From contig CAXXHV010000002.1 of assembly GCA_963678575.2 (NCBI GenBank), positions 1,798,001 to 1,862,000 on the forward strand: 64,000 nt of DNA. The letters are read 5' to 3'. The translations under genes and the position numbers were made by a program. The stretch comes from Pleomorphochaeta sp963678575. Its GTDB lineage: Bacteria > Spirochaetota > Spirochaetia > Sphaerochaetales > Sphaerochaetaceae. The notes beneath the pieces were generated by a model that was not told the DNA's origin, ran no database searches, and saw only the letters and a program-made list of their open reading frames with translations. Positions 18,108 through 27,662 of this stretch are shown piece after piece (positions within the stretch are counted from its first letter, which is position 1; each line of letters begins with the position of its first letter).

Positions 18108-19918
18108 TATTTATTACTTCTCCATTTTTTAACATGAACCATTAATACAGCAACATCTGTTGTTCTAAGTCCACTTATTCTACTAGCTTGGCCAATACTT
18201 CTAGGTCTAATTTGTTTACATTTTTCAATACCTTCAGTACTCATACCACTCACGCTATCATAATCAAAATCATCTGCAATTCTAATTGATTCTAAACTTG
18301 CAAATCTTTTAACTTCTTTCTCTTGTTTTAAAACATAGCCTTCATATTTAACATCAATTTGAGTTTGATATCTTATTGGTTCACTGTAAAGAGAAAGATC
18401 TGGAATTTTTTCCATCATTTCATCAATTTCAACTTCAGGCATTTTTAAGGCTTGTAATGCATTTTTTTGATTATAAGAGTTTTGTTTTAATAATTCTTTT
18501 ACACTTTCAATTTTTTGTAATTTATCTTTTAATCTTTCAAGTTTTTCTTCGCTTTGAAGACCTACTTTATGACCTAATTCTGTTAATCTTTGATCACAAG
18601 AATCATGTCTCATATTGAGTCTATATTCAGCACGAGATGTAAACATTCTATAAGGTTCTTTAGTTCCCTTTGTAACTAAATCATCAATTAATACACCTGT
18701 ATAACTTTCAGCTCTTGATAAGACAATTGAGTCTTCACCTTTTAGCTTTTGAGCAGCGTTAATACCTGCCATTAAGCCCTGACAAGCGGCTTCTTCATAA
18801 CCACTTGTTCCATTAGTTTGACCTGCAATAAATAATCCACTTATTTTTATGGTTTCTAAGGATGGAAGTAATTGAAGAGGATCAATATAATCATATTCAA
18901 CAGCATAAGCAGGTCTCATTACTTCAACATTTTCAAGACCTTCTAAGGTTCTCATAAATTCATTTTGAACAAACTCAGGAAGAGATGAAGAAAGTCCGTT
19001 TAAATACATTTCTTCACTTTCTGCACCTTCTGGTTCAATGAAAATTTGATGTCTTTCTCTATCTGGGAATCTAACCACTTTATCTTCAATTGAAGGGCAA
19101 TATCTAGGTCCTTTTCCAACAATTTTACCTCCATAAAGAGGTGATAAATGCATATATTTTTTAATTATTGAATGGGTTTTTTCATTTGTCCAGGTAATAT
19201 AACAAGGAATAGATGGTCTATCTATTGTTTCATAATCAAAAGAAAAAGGCATCATTGGATCATCACCTGGTTGCAATTCTAAATTTGAAAAATCGATTGA
19301 TGATCTTCTAACTCTAGCAGGAGTTCCTGTTTTCATTCTCCCAAGGGTAAACCCATGTTTTCTAAGAGCTGTGCCTAAACCAATTGCTGCACTTTCACCA
19401 AGTCTTCCACAAGGGGCATCATACTGACCAATAAAAATTTTACCTTCCATAAATGTTCCTGTTGTTAAAACAACAGTTTTAGAAGATATTTTATGACCTC
19501 TTTCCGTTATTACTCCATTGATAATATTTTTATCATGGTCAATCATTAAATCAACAACAGTATCCATAAAAATAGAAAGATTACTTTGCAATTCTAAAGT
19601 ATGTTTTGCTCTCATATGATAAGCAAATTTATCTGCTTGAGCACGAGGAGATTGAACAGCGGGACCTCTTCTTCTATTCAATATTCTATATTGAATCATA
19701 GTACTATCTATTAAGTGAGCCATTTCCCCACCTAAGGCATCAACTTCTCTAACTATATTTCCTTTTGCAAGTCCACCAATTGCGGGATTACATGAAAGGC
19801 GACCTATTGCATCTATATTTTGTGTTACTAAAAGAGTTTTAAACCCTATTCTACTAGTAGCTAAACATGCTTCAATTCCAGCATGACCACCACCAATTAC
19901 TATTACATCATAATCCAT
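18107..19918 (-). CDS. mnmG: tRNA U34 carboxymethylaminomethyl enzyme, FAD subunit
   Basis: Works with MnmE to modify the wobble uridine of certain tRNAs. The 603 residues start with the dinucleotide-binding fold GGGHAGIEAC, followed by the GidA signatures GPRYCPSIEDK and GTSGYEEAACQG, and a C-terminal helical domain that binds MnmE and tRNA. Length is close to the usual 620-630. AAGGAAA precedes ATG at 19918, and the gene starts 9 bases after the mnmE stop. Confidence 0.97.
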   Translation of the reverse strand: MDYDVIVIGGGHAGIEACLATSRIGFKTLLVTQNIDAIGRLSCNPAIGGLAKGNIVREVDALGGEMAHLIDSTMIQYRILNRRRGPAVQSPRAQADKFAYHMRAKHTLELQSNLSIFMDTVVDLMIDHDKNIINGVITERGHKISSKTVVLTTGTFMEGKIFIGQYDAPCGRLGESAAIGLGTALRKHGFTLGRMKTGTPARVRRSSIDFSNLELQPGDDPMMPFSFDYETIDRPSIPCYITWTNEKTHSIIKKYMHLSPLYGGKIVGKGPRYCPSIEDKVVRFPDRERHQIFIEPEGAESEEMYLNGLSSSLPEFVQNEFMRTLEGLENVEVMRPAYAVEYDYIDPLQLLPSLETIKISGLFIAGQTNGTSGYEEAACQGLMAGINAAQKLKGEDSIVLSRAESYTGVLIDDLVTKGTKEPYRMFTSRAEYRLNMRHDSCDQRLTELGHKVGLQSEEKLERLKDKLQKIESVKELLKQNSYNQKNALQALKMPEVEIDEMMEKIPDLSLYSEPIRYQTQIDVKYEGYVLKQEKEVKRFASLESIRIADDFDYDSVSGMSTEGIEKCKQIRPRSIGQASRISGLRTTDVAVLMVHVKKWRSNK

Positions 19919-19927
19919 AATATTTCC

Positions 19928-21265
19928 TTATTTTCCTACGCAGAATCCACTAAAAATCTTTTCTAAAACATCATCGCTTGTGATTTCACCAGTCAAACTA
20001 CCAAGAGCAGTAATTGCACAATTAAGTTCTAAAGCTATAATATCTAATCCCATATCAATCTGATTTAATTCAAGAGCCTTGATTAATGATTCATTAGCCT
20101 CTTGAAGTAAATTGTGTTGCCTACTTGATTCAATTACTAAAGTTGAATCATCAGAAATTGATATTCCTGAAGCAGTTTTTTCCACAATTGAATCAAACAA
20201 GGTTTCAAGCCCTTCTCCAGTCATTGCACTTATAGAAATTGCTTCTTTTCGATGTTTTATATCTCTTTTTGTATAAACTAAAATTGTCTTAGGATTATCA
20301 ACAATACTTCTATCAATTAATGTATCTTCATCAACACCATCAACTAAATAAATAACAACATCAGATAAGTCTATTAATTCTTTAGTTCTTTGTATACCTT
20401 CATTTTCAATAATATCACTACTATCTCTAAGTCCTGCAGTATCAAAAAGTCTTACAGGGATTCCTCTAATTGAAGTTTGAGCTTCTAAATAATCTCTAGT
20501 AGTTCCTTTGATATCTGATACAATTGCTCTTTTTTGTTTTAATAACAAATTGAATAAAGAACTTTTACCTGCATTAGTACTACCTGCTAAAACAATTTTT
20601 ACACCTTGTGAATAAAGGCGACCTGTTTCATAAGTACTAATTAAAGATTGAATTGATTTTTGAGTTTTTTCAATAATATCGATTGGGAAATCAAAATCTT
20701 CTACTTCATCTTCAGCATAATCTAATTGTATTTCAATTACAGCCATTGCTTGTAATAGATTTTGTTTTAAATCTTCAATTCTTGAATGCAAAGCTCCTTC
20801 AAGTCTACCAAGAGCTAAGCCTCTTTCCATTTGACTTTGAGAAGATACTAATTCATGAACAGCTTCTGCTTGAGTTAAATCCATAGCACCATTTAAGAAA
20901 GCTCTAAGCGTAAATTCTCCACCTTTAGCTTGTCTCATTCCATGTTTTGTAAGTTCTTGCATAATTGCATTAATTACAGCTAAAGAACCATGAGAAGTTA
21001 TTTCAATGGCCTCTTCTTTTGTATATCCATGTCCTTCTAAATTAATAGAGAGAACAACTTCATCAATTTTATGATTATTTTCACCAACTATAAAGCCATG
21101 GAGTAATGTTGCATTTTTACTAGCTAATAAACTTTTAGGTCTAGAAAAACAAGAAGAGAGGGCTTTTATAGCCCCTTTCCCACTAATTCTAATAACTGCT
21201 AATGCACTTTGATTCCACCCTGTAGCTAAGGCAAAAATAATATCATCTGTATTATAGGTTTCCAT
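19928..21265 (-). CDS. mnmE: tRNA modification GTPase MnmE
   Basis: GTPase partner of MnmG. The N-terminal tetrahydrofolate-binding domain (ALAVIRISGKGA) is followed by helical parts and the inserted G domain (about 210-365) with G1 GSTNAGKSS, G2 GTTRD and G3 DTAG. The G4 region reads VYTKRD in place of the usual NKxD, a noticeable change. The C-terminal FCVGK keeps the catalytic Cys. ATG at 21265 has no ribosome site; only 7 bases separate it from a perfect TATAAT, so the message may be leaderless. Confidence 0.96.
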   Translation of the reverse strand: METYNTDDIIFALATGWNQSALAVIRISGKGAIKALSSCFSRPKSLLASKNATLLHGFIVGENNHKIDEVVLSINLEGHGYTKEEAIEITSHGSLAVINAIMQELTKHGMRQAKGGEFTLRAFLNGAMDLTQAEAVHELVSSQSQMERGLALGRLEGALHSRIEDLKQNLLQAMAVIEIQLDYAEDEVEDFDFPIDIIEKTQKSIQSLISTYETGRLYSQGVKIVLAGSTNAGKSSLFNLLLKQKRAIVSDIKGTTRDYLEAQTSIRGIPVRLFDTAGLRDSSDIIENEGIQRTKELIDLSDVVIYLVDGVDEDTLIDRSIVDNPKTILVYTKRDIKHRKEAISISAMTGEGLETLFDSIVEKTASGISISDDSTLVIESSRQHNLLQEANESLIKALELNQIDMGLDIIALELNCAITALGSLTGEITSDDVLEKIFSGFCVGK

Positions 21266-21272
21266 AGCTCGG

Positions 21273-21302
21273 ATTATATGATAGAGCGGTATAAAATGAC
21301 AA
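21273..21302 (-). promoter_or_regulatory. Near-consensus promoter of mnmE
   Basis: Minus strand: TTGTCA (21302 to 21297), 18-base spacer, TATAAT (21278 to 21273), then 7 bases to the mnmE ATG. Predicted transcription would start at or within a base or two of the ATG. Confidence 0.7.
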
Positions 21303-21337
21303 GATAATGAACTCTATTTCCTCTCTTTTTATACCGC
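21286..21337. repeat. 11-bp perfect inverted repeat across the mnmE promoter
   Basis: GCGGTATAAAA (21286-21296) and its exact complement TTTTATACCGC (21327-21337), 30 bases apart. One arm lies inside the spacer of the mnmE promoter and the other just upstream of the -35. There is no T tail. A paired operator is more likely than a terminator. Confidence 0.5.
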
Positions 21338-21363
21338 ACTTTATTAAAAATACTTAATTATTA

Positions 21364-22761
21364 TTAATTAAAATAATTTTTGGCATTATTAAATGAAATA
21401 TCTTGAACAACTTTATTTAACATATCTTTATCATTATAGATTAAGCCTTCCTCTACCCAAGACCCAATTAAATTACATAATATTCTTCTAAAATATTCAT
21501 GACGTGGATATGACAAGAAAGATCTACTATCTGTTAACATTCCAACAAAATTAGGCAAAATTGATAGATTTGCTAAAATTTTCATTTGTTCTTCCATTCC
21601 ATCTTTATGATCTAAAAACCACCAACCTGATCCAAGTTGAACTTTATTTCGAATATTATCACCTTGGAAACAACCTAATAAAGTTCCTAAAGCATAATAA
21701 TCTTTAGAATTTAAAGAATACAATATAGTTTTAGGAAGTTGATTTGTTTTTTCTAATTCATTTAAAAAACGAGAAGTAGAAACAGCAACATTATTATCAT
21801 GGGAGGAATCATAACCTGTATCTGCACCTAATAGTTTAAACATCCTTGTATTATTATCTCTAAGAGCAGACATATGGAGTTGCATTACAATATTTCTTTT
21901 ATGATATGCTCTTCCTAAATGTAATAATACATAAGAACTATAAGCTTCAGCTTCATAATCACTTATTATTTCTCCATTCATTTTCTTTACAAAAATTGCA
22001 TTTGACTTTTCTTCACTTAAGAAAACACATGGAGGTACTTCTATTCCATGATCTGTTGCTTTGCATCCATTTTCAATAAAATGATCAAGCCTTTTTACTA
22101 AAGCTTTAACAACATCATCAATACTACTAATATCAATTTCTGATATAAGAGCTAATTTATTTATATATTCAACAAAGCCTTCTTTCTTAATATTCAGAGC
22201 TTTATCAGGTCTATAAGAAGGTAATACTTTTGTATCTAAATCACCTCTATCTCTTATTTTTGAATGATGAACAAGAGAATCAATTGGATCATCAGTTGTT
22301 CCAACCGCATAAACATTAAATTTTTTCATAATTCCATAAACATCTAAATCTTTATCATTTTGCAATTTAGCATTTGTTTCGTTGAAAATAGCTTTTGCAT
22401 TTTTTCTATTTAATGGAATTTTTATATCAAAATATCTTTGAAGTTCCAAATGTGTCCAATGATATAATGGATTTCCAATTAAATTTTCCATGGTATGAGA
22501 CCAAGCATAGAATTTATCGAAGGGATCTGCATTCCCAGTAATTAAACTTTCATCAAAACCAAAAGTTCTCATTTGTCTCCATTTATAATGATCACCAGAT
22601 AACCATACATCAACAATTGAATCAAAACGTTTATTTTCTTCAATCTCTTTTGGAATTAAATGACAATGATAGTCAAAAATTGGCATATCTTTTGAAGCTT
22701 CAAATAATGCTTTTGCACTTTTTGTTTGTAATAAAAAATCATTACCCATAAATTCTTTCAT
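21364..22761 (-). CDS. uxaC: Glucuronate/galacturonate isomerase
   Basis: Interconverts D-glucuronate/D-galacturonate with fructuronate/tagaturonate, the first step of hexuronate breakdown. The 465 residues include the metal-binding FDYHCHL near the N-terminus and the family block LGSGWWFLDHKDGMEEQM. ATG at 22761 follows GGAG by 8 bases. It is 20 bases downstream of the GntR gene and divergent from uxaBA, giving a compact uronate regulon. Confidence 0.96.
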   Translation of the reverse strand: MKEFMGNDFLLQTKSAKALFEASKDMPIFDYHCHLIPKEIEENKRFDSIVDVWLSGDHYKWRQMRTFGFDESLITGNADPFDKFYAWSHTMENLIGNPLYHWTHLELQRYFDIKIPLNRKNAKAIFNETNAKLQNDKDLDVYGIMKKFNVYAVGTTDDPIDSLVHHSKIRDRGDLDTKVLPSYRPDKALNIKKEGFVEYINKLALISEIDISSIDDVVKALVKRLDHFIENGCKATDHGIEVPPCVFLSEEKSNAIFVKKMNGEIISDYEAEAYSSYVLLHLGRAYHKRNIVMQLHMSALRDNNTRMFKLLGADTGYDSSHDNNVAVSTSRFLNELEKTNQLPKTILYSLNSKDYYALGTLLGCFQGDNIRNKVQLGSGWWFLDHKDGMEEQMKILANLSILPNFVGMLTDSRSFLSYPRHEYFRRILCNLIGSWVEEGLIYNDKDMLNKVVQDISFNNAKNYFN

Positions 22762-22781
22762 ATTTTTTCTCCAATTTATTT

Positions 22782-23417
22782 TTATACTGAAAAAACAATT
22801 TCTAAAGAGTTTTTCCTAGACTTAAGAATATGTTCTCTCATTCTTGTCGCAGCTAATTTGTAATCTTTAGTAAGTAAAGCATTAATAATTTGTATGTGTT
22901 CATCATAAGTATTTGGTACTCTAAATACTTTTATACCTGAATATACCCTTATTCTTTGATTTTGAAAATGTGTATTCTCTAAGGTTTTGATTAAATATGT
23001 ATTTTTACTAGCATGATATAATAGACTATGAAAATCATCATCAATTTCAAATTCTATTTTACTTTTTCTATATTCACCTTCATATAATTTCTTAAATCTT
23101 AAGAGTTCATTTATATCAACATACATTCCATAATTCTCTAGAATAAAAGGCTCTAGTAATAATCTAGTTTCAAAAATTGAAGTAATTAAATCAGGGGTTA
23201 AAGGACAAACAATTATTCCTTTTTTAGGCATAATATTTACTAATTGTTCTTGCTCTAATCGCATAAGTGCTTCTCTAATAGGAGTTCTACTAACATTTAT
23301 TTCAGCTGCTATCATCTCTTCATTTATAAAAGCATTTGGTTGATATTCACAGTTTACTATCTTATTTTTTATATAGGTGTAAGCAAGTTCTTTAAGAGTT
23401 TGTTTTTTAGCAGACAT
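22782..23417 (-). CDS. GntR-family (FadR group) transcriptional regulator
   Basis: Likely regulator of the hexuronate genes. An N-terminal winged helix-turn-helix (NVSRTPIREALMRLEQEQLV) and a C-terminal all-helical FCD-like ligand domain (about 80-205) with acidic and His residues fit the FadR/UxuR/ExuR group. The frame begins earlier with TTG, but ATG at 23417 has a GAAGG site and is preferred (211 residues). It is co-directional with uxaC and divergent from uxaB, and a long palindrome in the shared gap is its probable binding site. Confidence 0.9.
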   Translation of the reverse strand: MSAKKQTLKELAYTYIKNKIVNCEYQPNAFINEEMIAAEINVSRTPIREALMRLEQEQLVNIMPKKGIIVCPLTPDLITSIFETRLLLEPFILENYGMYVDINELLRFKKLYEGEYRKSKIEFEIDDDFHSLLYHASKNTYLIKTLENTHFQNQRIRVYSGIKVFRVPNTYDEHIQIINALLTKDYKLAATRMREHILKSRKNSLEIVFSV

Positions 23418-23462
23418 ATTCAACCTTCTTTTTTTTATTTATTAAAGAAGTATAAATTAATA

Positions 23463-23490
23463 TTGACAAAATAGCAATATAATATACAAT
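23463..23490 (+). promoter_or_regulatory. Promoter of uxaBA
   Basis: TTGACA (23463-23468), 16-base spacer, TACAAT (23485-23490). The GntR palindrome begins inside the -10 region and covers the start of transcription. Confidence 0.65.
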
Positions 23491-23510
23491 GTTGTATACA
23501 ACACTGTATA
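23483..23510. promoter_or_regulatory. 28-bp palindromic operator upstream of uxaB
   Basis: The core TGTTGTATACAACA (23490-23503) is a perfect palindrome, extended by TATACA and TGTATA arms with one mismatched pair. The GTATAC centre is typical of FadR-group GntR sites. It overlaps the uxaB promoter, so repression by the divergent GntR protein is likely. Confidence 0.7.
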
Positions 23511-23523
23511 TTATGAGGTAAAA

Positions 23524-25020
23524 ATGAAAACTATTAATGAAATAACATCCCCTATCAAAAGAAAAGAATCAATTCTTCAATTCGGTGAAGGCAACTTTTT
23601 AAGAGCATTTGTAGATTGGCAAGTTGATATTGCTAATGAAAAAACCAATTTCAATTCAAATGTGGTTATTGTTCAACCATTAAAAACAGGTCTAAGCGAT
23701 ATGATAAATAATCAAAATGGCCTTTATACAACAATTACAAGAGGAATTAGAGATAATGAAGTTGTTGAAGACTATAGAAAAATTACTAGTGTAAGCCGCT
23801 GCATTAATGTATATGACGAATTTGATAAATATATGGAATTAAGTAAAAGTGAAGATTTAAGATTTGTAGTATCAAATACTACAGAGTCTGGAATTTCATA
23901 TCTTGAAAATTGCAAATTAAATGATGCTCCTGCAGCTTCTTTTCCAGCAAAAGTAACACAGTTTTTATTTAGCAGATTTAATCATTTTAATAAAAAAGGT
24001 CATGGATTAATTTTTATTCCTTGCGAATTAATTGAAAAAAATGGTGAAAATCTAAAAAAATTAGTTATAAAATATTCAAAAGAATGGAATCTAGGCGAAT
24101 CTTTCATTTCATGGGTTAATGAGGAATGTACATTTACAAACTCTTTAGTTGATAGAATTGTAACAGGATATCCTAGAAATGAAGCAGATCAAATCTGTCA
24201 AAAGATTGGCTACAAAGACAATTTATTAGATACTGCAGAGTTGTTCCATTTATGGGTAATAGAAACTGACAAAGATATTACAAGTTTACAAAAAGAATTC
24301 CCTTTAAATGAAGCAGGATTAAATGTAATTTTTACATCTGATATGTCTTTTTACAGAACAAGAAAAGTAAGAATTTTAAATGGCGTTCACACTCTTATGG
24401 TCTTAGCTGCACATTTATATGGAATCACCACAGTTGATGAAGCACTTAATAATGAAGTTGTTTTTAACTTTATTAAAGAAGGTCTTTATAATGAAATAAT
24501 TGAATCAATGGATGGCGATAAAGAAATGCTCCTCGATTATGCTAATGATGTTTTAACAAGATTTAAAAACCCTTTCTTAAATCACCGAGTTTTAGATATT
24601 TCTTTAAATTCAACTTCAAAATTTAAAACAAGAGATTTACCTTCTTTAATTTCCTATGTTGAAAAAAAGCAAGAGATTCCTCAAGCTTTGAGTTTTTCAA
24701 TAGCTTCATTAATTCGTTTCTACAAAGGAACTGGTATTGAAAATAGAAGCATGAAAGGCTTTTATAACGATAAAGAATATTTAATTAAGGATGATGAATC
24801 TGTATTAGCCTTTTTTGAAGCTCTTTATAAAGAACATGATGAAACAATAAAAGAGAATAGACAAATTATCGTTAATAAGGTTCTAGCAAATATAAATTGG
24901 TGGAATCAAGACTTAACAAAAATTGAAAATCTTGAAGAAAGTGTATTAAATCATTTTGATAACATTTGTACTAAGGGAATGAAAAAGGCTCTCAGTGAAT
25001 TTGTTAATAGGAAAAAGTAA
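23524..25020 (+). CDS. uxaB: Tagaturonate reductase (altronate oxidoreductase)
   Basis: NADH-dependent reduction of D-tagaturonate to D-altronate in the cytoplasm. 498 residues of the mannitol dehydrogenase-like family. The N-terminal ILQFGEGNFLRAFVDW and the later FYRTRKVRILNGVHTLM (metal-independent catalytic Lys and His region) are characteristic of UxaB rather than fructuronate reductase UxuB. GAGGT precedes the ATG. The stop codon is followed immediately by the ATG of uxaA. Confidence 0.95.
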   Translation: MKTINEITSPIKRKESILQFGEGNFLRAFVDWQVDIANEKTNFNSNVVIVQPLKTGLSDMINNQNGLYTTITRGIRDNEVVEDYRKITSVSRCINVYDEFDKYMELSKSEDLRFVVSNTTESGISYLENCKLNDAPAASFPAKVTQFLFSRFNHFNKKGHGLIFIPCELIEKNGENLKKLVIKYSKEWNLGESFISWVNEECTFTNSLVDRIVTGYPRNEADQICQKIGYKDNLLDTAELFHLWVIETDKDITSLQKEFPLNEAGLNVIFTSDMSFYRTRKVRILNGVHTLMVLAAHLYGITTVDEALNNEVVFNFIKEGLYNEIIESMDGDKEMLLDYANDVLTRFKNPFLNHRVLDISLNSTSKFKTRDLPSLISYVEKKQEIPQALSFSIASLIRFYKGTGIENRSMKGFYNDKEYLIKDDESVLAFFEALYKEHDETIKENRQIIVNKVLANINWWNQDLTKIENLEESVLNHFDNICTKGMKKALSEFVNRKK

Positions 25021-26535
25021 ATGGGACAAAGATATATTAAAATAAGAGAAGAAGATAATGTTCTAATTGCCCTTTCGCCTTTATCGAAAGGTGAAAAAAT
25101 AATTTCTAATAATGAAGAATTTATTCTTTTAGAAGATATTCCACAAGGTCATAAATTAGCAATCTCTGATATAGAGAAAGGTTCTAATATAATTAAATAT
25201 GGATATCCTATTGGAAGAGCTAAATCTTTTATTAAAAAAGCTACACATGTTCACACTCATAATGTTCAAACTAATTTAAATGAACAAATTGAATATTCTT
25301 ATAAAAAAGAAAAAGCAACTCAATTAAAAAAACTTTGGGAAGCTGAAAATAAAAGTAATGAAGAATTATTTATTAATGCGTATGTAAGAGAAAATAATGA
25401 GATTGCTATAAGAAATGATATTTGGATTATTCCAACAGTTGGATGCGTAAATAAAATTGCAACAACTCTTGAGATTTGGGCAAACGAAGAAATAAAAGAT
25501 ACCAACATTGATAAAGTAGTAGCTTTAACCCACCCCTATGGGTGTTCTCAAATGGGTGATGACCATGAAAATACAAAAAAAATTCTTGCAAATTTAGTAA
25601 AACATCCTCATGCAGGAGGGGTTCTCGTAATTGGTCTTGGATGTGAAAATAATACTATTGAAAAATTCAAAGAAGAATTAGGTTTATACAATCCAGATAG
25701 AGTAAAGTTTTTAATAGCACAAGAAAGTGAAGACGAAATATCAGATGCTAAAAAACTTCTTAAAGATTTAATTGAATATGCTTCAAAAGCTAAAAGAGAA
25801 AAAGTTAGTATTTCACGTTTAAAAATAGGTATGAAATGTGGTGGATCTGATGGATTATCTGGCATAAGTGCAAATCCTCTAGTTGGACTTGTTTGTGATA
25901 AATTAGCTTCATATAAATCAAGTGTAATTCTAACTGAAGTTCCAGAAATGTTTGGTGCAGAACAAATATTAATGGATAGATGTGCAAATGAAAATGTTTT
26001 TAATGATTGTGTTAAATTAATTAATGATTTTAAACAATATTATATTGATAATAATCAAGTAGTATATGAAAATCCTTCTCCAGGAAATAAACAAGGAGGC
26101 ATTACAACTTTAGAAGATAAATCTCTAGGATGTGTTCAAAAAGGTGGTAAAGCCCCAGTAGAAGGAGTATTAAACTTTACTCAAAGGATAAATCAATCTG
26201 GATTACTTTTATTAAATGGTCCTGGAAATGACATTGTCTCTACTACTAACATGAGTGCGAGCGGGGTAAATTTAATTCTTTTTACTACAGGAAGAGGAAC
26301 TCCTTTAGGCTCTGTTGTTCCAACAGTAAAAATTGCTACTAATCATGAACTAGCAATAAACAAAAAAAGTTGGATTGATTTTGATGCCTCTTCAATTTTA
26401 AATGAAGATAAATATTTAATAAGAGATAAATTAATTTCATATATAATATCCCTTTCTAATGGAGATATAAAAACTAAAAACGAAATTAACAATTACAATG
26501 AAATTGCAATTTTCAAAAATGGTGTAACTCTTTAA
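25021..26535 (+). CDS. uxaA: Altronate dehydratase
   Basis: Iron-dependent dehydration of D-altronate to 2-keto-3-deoxygluconate. The N-terminal SAF domain (about 1-95) contains THVHTHNVQTN, and the catalytic domain has THPYGCSQMGDDHENT, IGLGCENN and KCGGSDGLSGISANPLVG. Length 504 is normal. It abuts uxaB with no gap and is followed by a strong terminator. KDG kinase and aldolase, needed next, are not in this window. Confidence 0.96.
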   Translation: MGQRYIKIREEDNVLIALSPLSKGEKIISNNEEFILLEDIPQGHKLAISDIEKGSNIIKYGYPIGRAKSFIKKATHVHTHNVQTNLNEQIEYSYKKEKATQLKKLWEAENKSNEELFINAYVRENNEIAIRNDIWIIPTVGCVNKIATTLEIWANEEIKDTNIDKVVALTHPYGCSQMGDDHENTKKILANLVKHPHAGGVLVIGLGCENNTIEKFKEELGLYNPDRVKFLIAQESEDEISDAKKLLKDLIEYASKAKREKVSISRLKIGMKCGGSDGLSGISANPLVGLVCDKLASYKSSVILTEVPEMFGAEQILMDRCANENVFNDCVKLINDFKQYYIDNNQVVYENPSPGNKQGGITTLEDKSLGCVQKGGKAPVEGVLNFTQRINQSGLLLLNGPGNDIVSTTNMSASGVNLILFTTGRGTPLGSVVPTVKIATNHELAINKKSWIDFDASSILNEDKYLIRDKLISYIISLSNGDIKTKNEINNYNEIAIFKNGVTL

Positions 26536-26544
26536 TAAACAACC

Positions 26545-26580
26545 AACCTCTAAAAATTTTTATTTTTAGAGGTTATTTTA
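26545..26580 (+). terminator. Terminator of uxaBA
   Basis: A 13-pair perfect stem (26545-26557 with 26562-26574), 4-base loop, then ATTTTA. Confidence 0.85.
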
Positions 26581-26631
26581 TTCATCTTAATCTTGAAATG
26601 ACTTATCTATAAAAGTTAATATCTGAATGTT

Positions 26632-27624
26632 ATGAAACATATTGAAAAAATAAAAGCTGCAAAAAATAGAAGTGTTCTATATTCAAATATTAGAACTTTT
26701 TTTAACAATAAAGATTATTTAGAAGTTGAAACACCAACTTTGAGTTCAACATTAATACCTGAAGCAACAATTGAGAATTTTTCAACTCAATTTATTTCTG
26801 ATTTTTTCCCGAGCAAAGAATTATATTTAATTCCTTCTCCAGAAATCTTTATGAAGCAACTAATAAGTGAAGGCTTTCCTTCTATTTATCAATTCTCAAA
26901 ATGTTTTAGAAATAGTGAACAAATTTCAAAACAACATAATATTGAATTTACAATGCTTGAATATTATTCAATAGGTATGGATGAACAAGATTCAATTGAA
27001 CTAACAAGCGAAATGATCTCAAAAACTCATATCAAGAATGCTCCAAGTTGGGCTCTTCCTCCTTTTAGAAAAATGAGCGTAAACGAAGCAATGATTAAAT
27101 ATACAAACATCGACCTTGAAAAATGTCAAAAGCAAAGTCAACTATATGAAAAAGCAATTCAGCTTGGCTTAAATGGAGTACAAAAAAATGAAAGTTGGGA
27201 ATCAACCTTTAATAGAATTTTTTTATCCTTTGTTGAACCTAACTTACCTCAAGATAAACCACTAATCCTTGATGAATATCCAAAACAAATTGATTGTTTA
27301 GCTTCCAATAAAAAAAATTCACCATTTAAGAAAAGATGGGAAATGTATATAGGGGGATTAGAAGTTGCAAATTGCTATGATGAATTAAAAGATGTTGATA
27401 AAATCGAAGAATATTATAAAAAAGAATATGCTAATATCATAAAAGAAAGGGCTCAATCAAATCGAGTTATTCCTGATATTGATCATGACTATCACCAACT
27501 TTTTACAGCTTTTCCACAAACAAGTGGCGTTGCAATTGGGATGGATAGATTATTAATGAGTCAAATGCAAGTTGATAGTATTGAGGGGGTGATTCTTTTT
27601 CCCTTTTCTGATATGATAACCTAG
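26632..27624 (+). CDS. epmA: EF-P (R)-beta-lysine ligase
   Basis: Lysyl-tRNA synthetase paralogue that attaches beta-lysine to EF-P. The 330 residues contain only the class II catalytic core, with no anticodon-binding domain. Motif 2 is the KCFRNSEQISKQHNIEFTMLEYY segment and motif 3 is GVAIGMDRLLM. It lies 38 bases upstream of efp on the same strand, and epmB is close by, which supports EpmA over a truncated LysS. No ribosome site is visible before ATG at 26632. Confidence 0.94.
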   Translation: MKHIEKIKAAKNRSVLYSNIRTFFNNKDYLEVETPTLSSTLIPEATIENFSTQFISDFFPSKELYLIPSPEIFMKQLISEGFPSIYQFSKCFRNSEQISKQHNIEFTMLEYYSIGMDEQDSIELTSEMISKTHIKNAPSWALPPFRKMSVNEAMIKYTNIDLEKCQKQSQLYEKAIQLGLNGVQKNESWESTFNRIFLSFVEPNLPQDKPLILDEYPKQIDCLASNKKNSPFKKRWEMYIGGLEVANCYDELKDVDKIEEYYKKEYANIIKERAQSNRVIPDIDHDYHQLFTAFPQTSGVAIGMDRLLMSQMQVDSIEGVILFPFSDMIT

Positions 27625-27662
27625 CTAATTAATTTAATTTCATTATACAGAGGTAAATAAGC

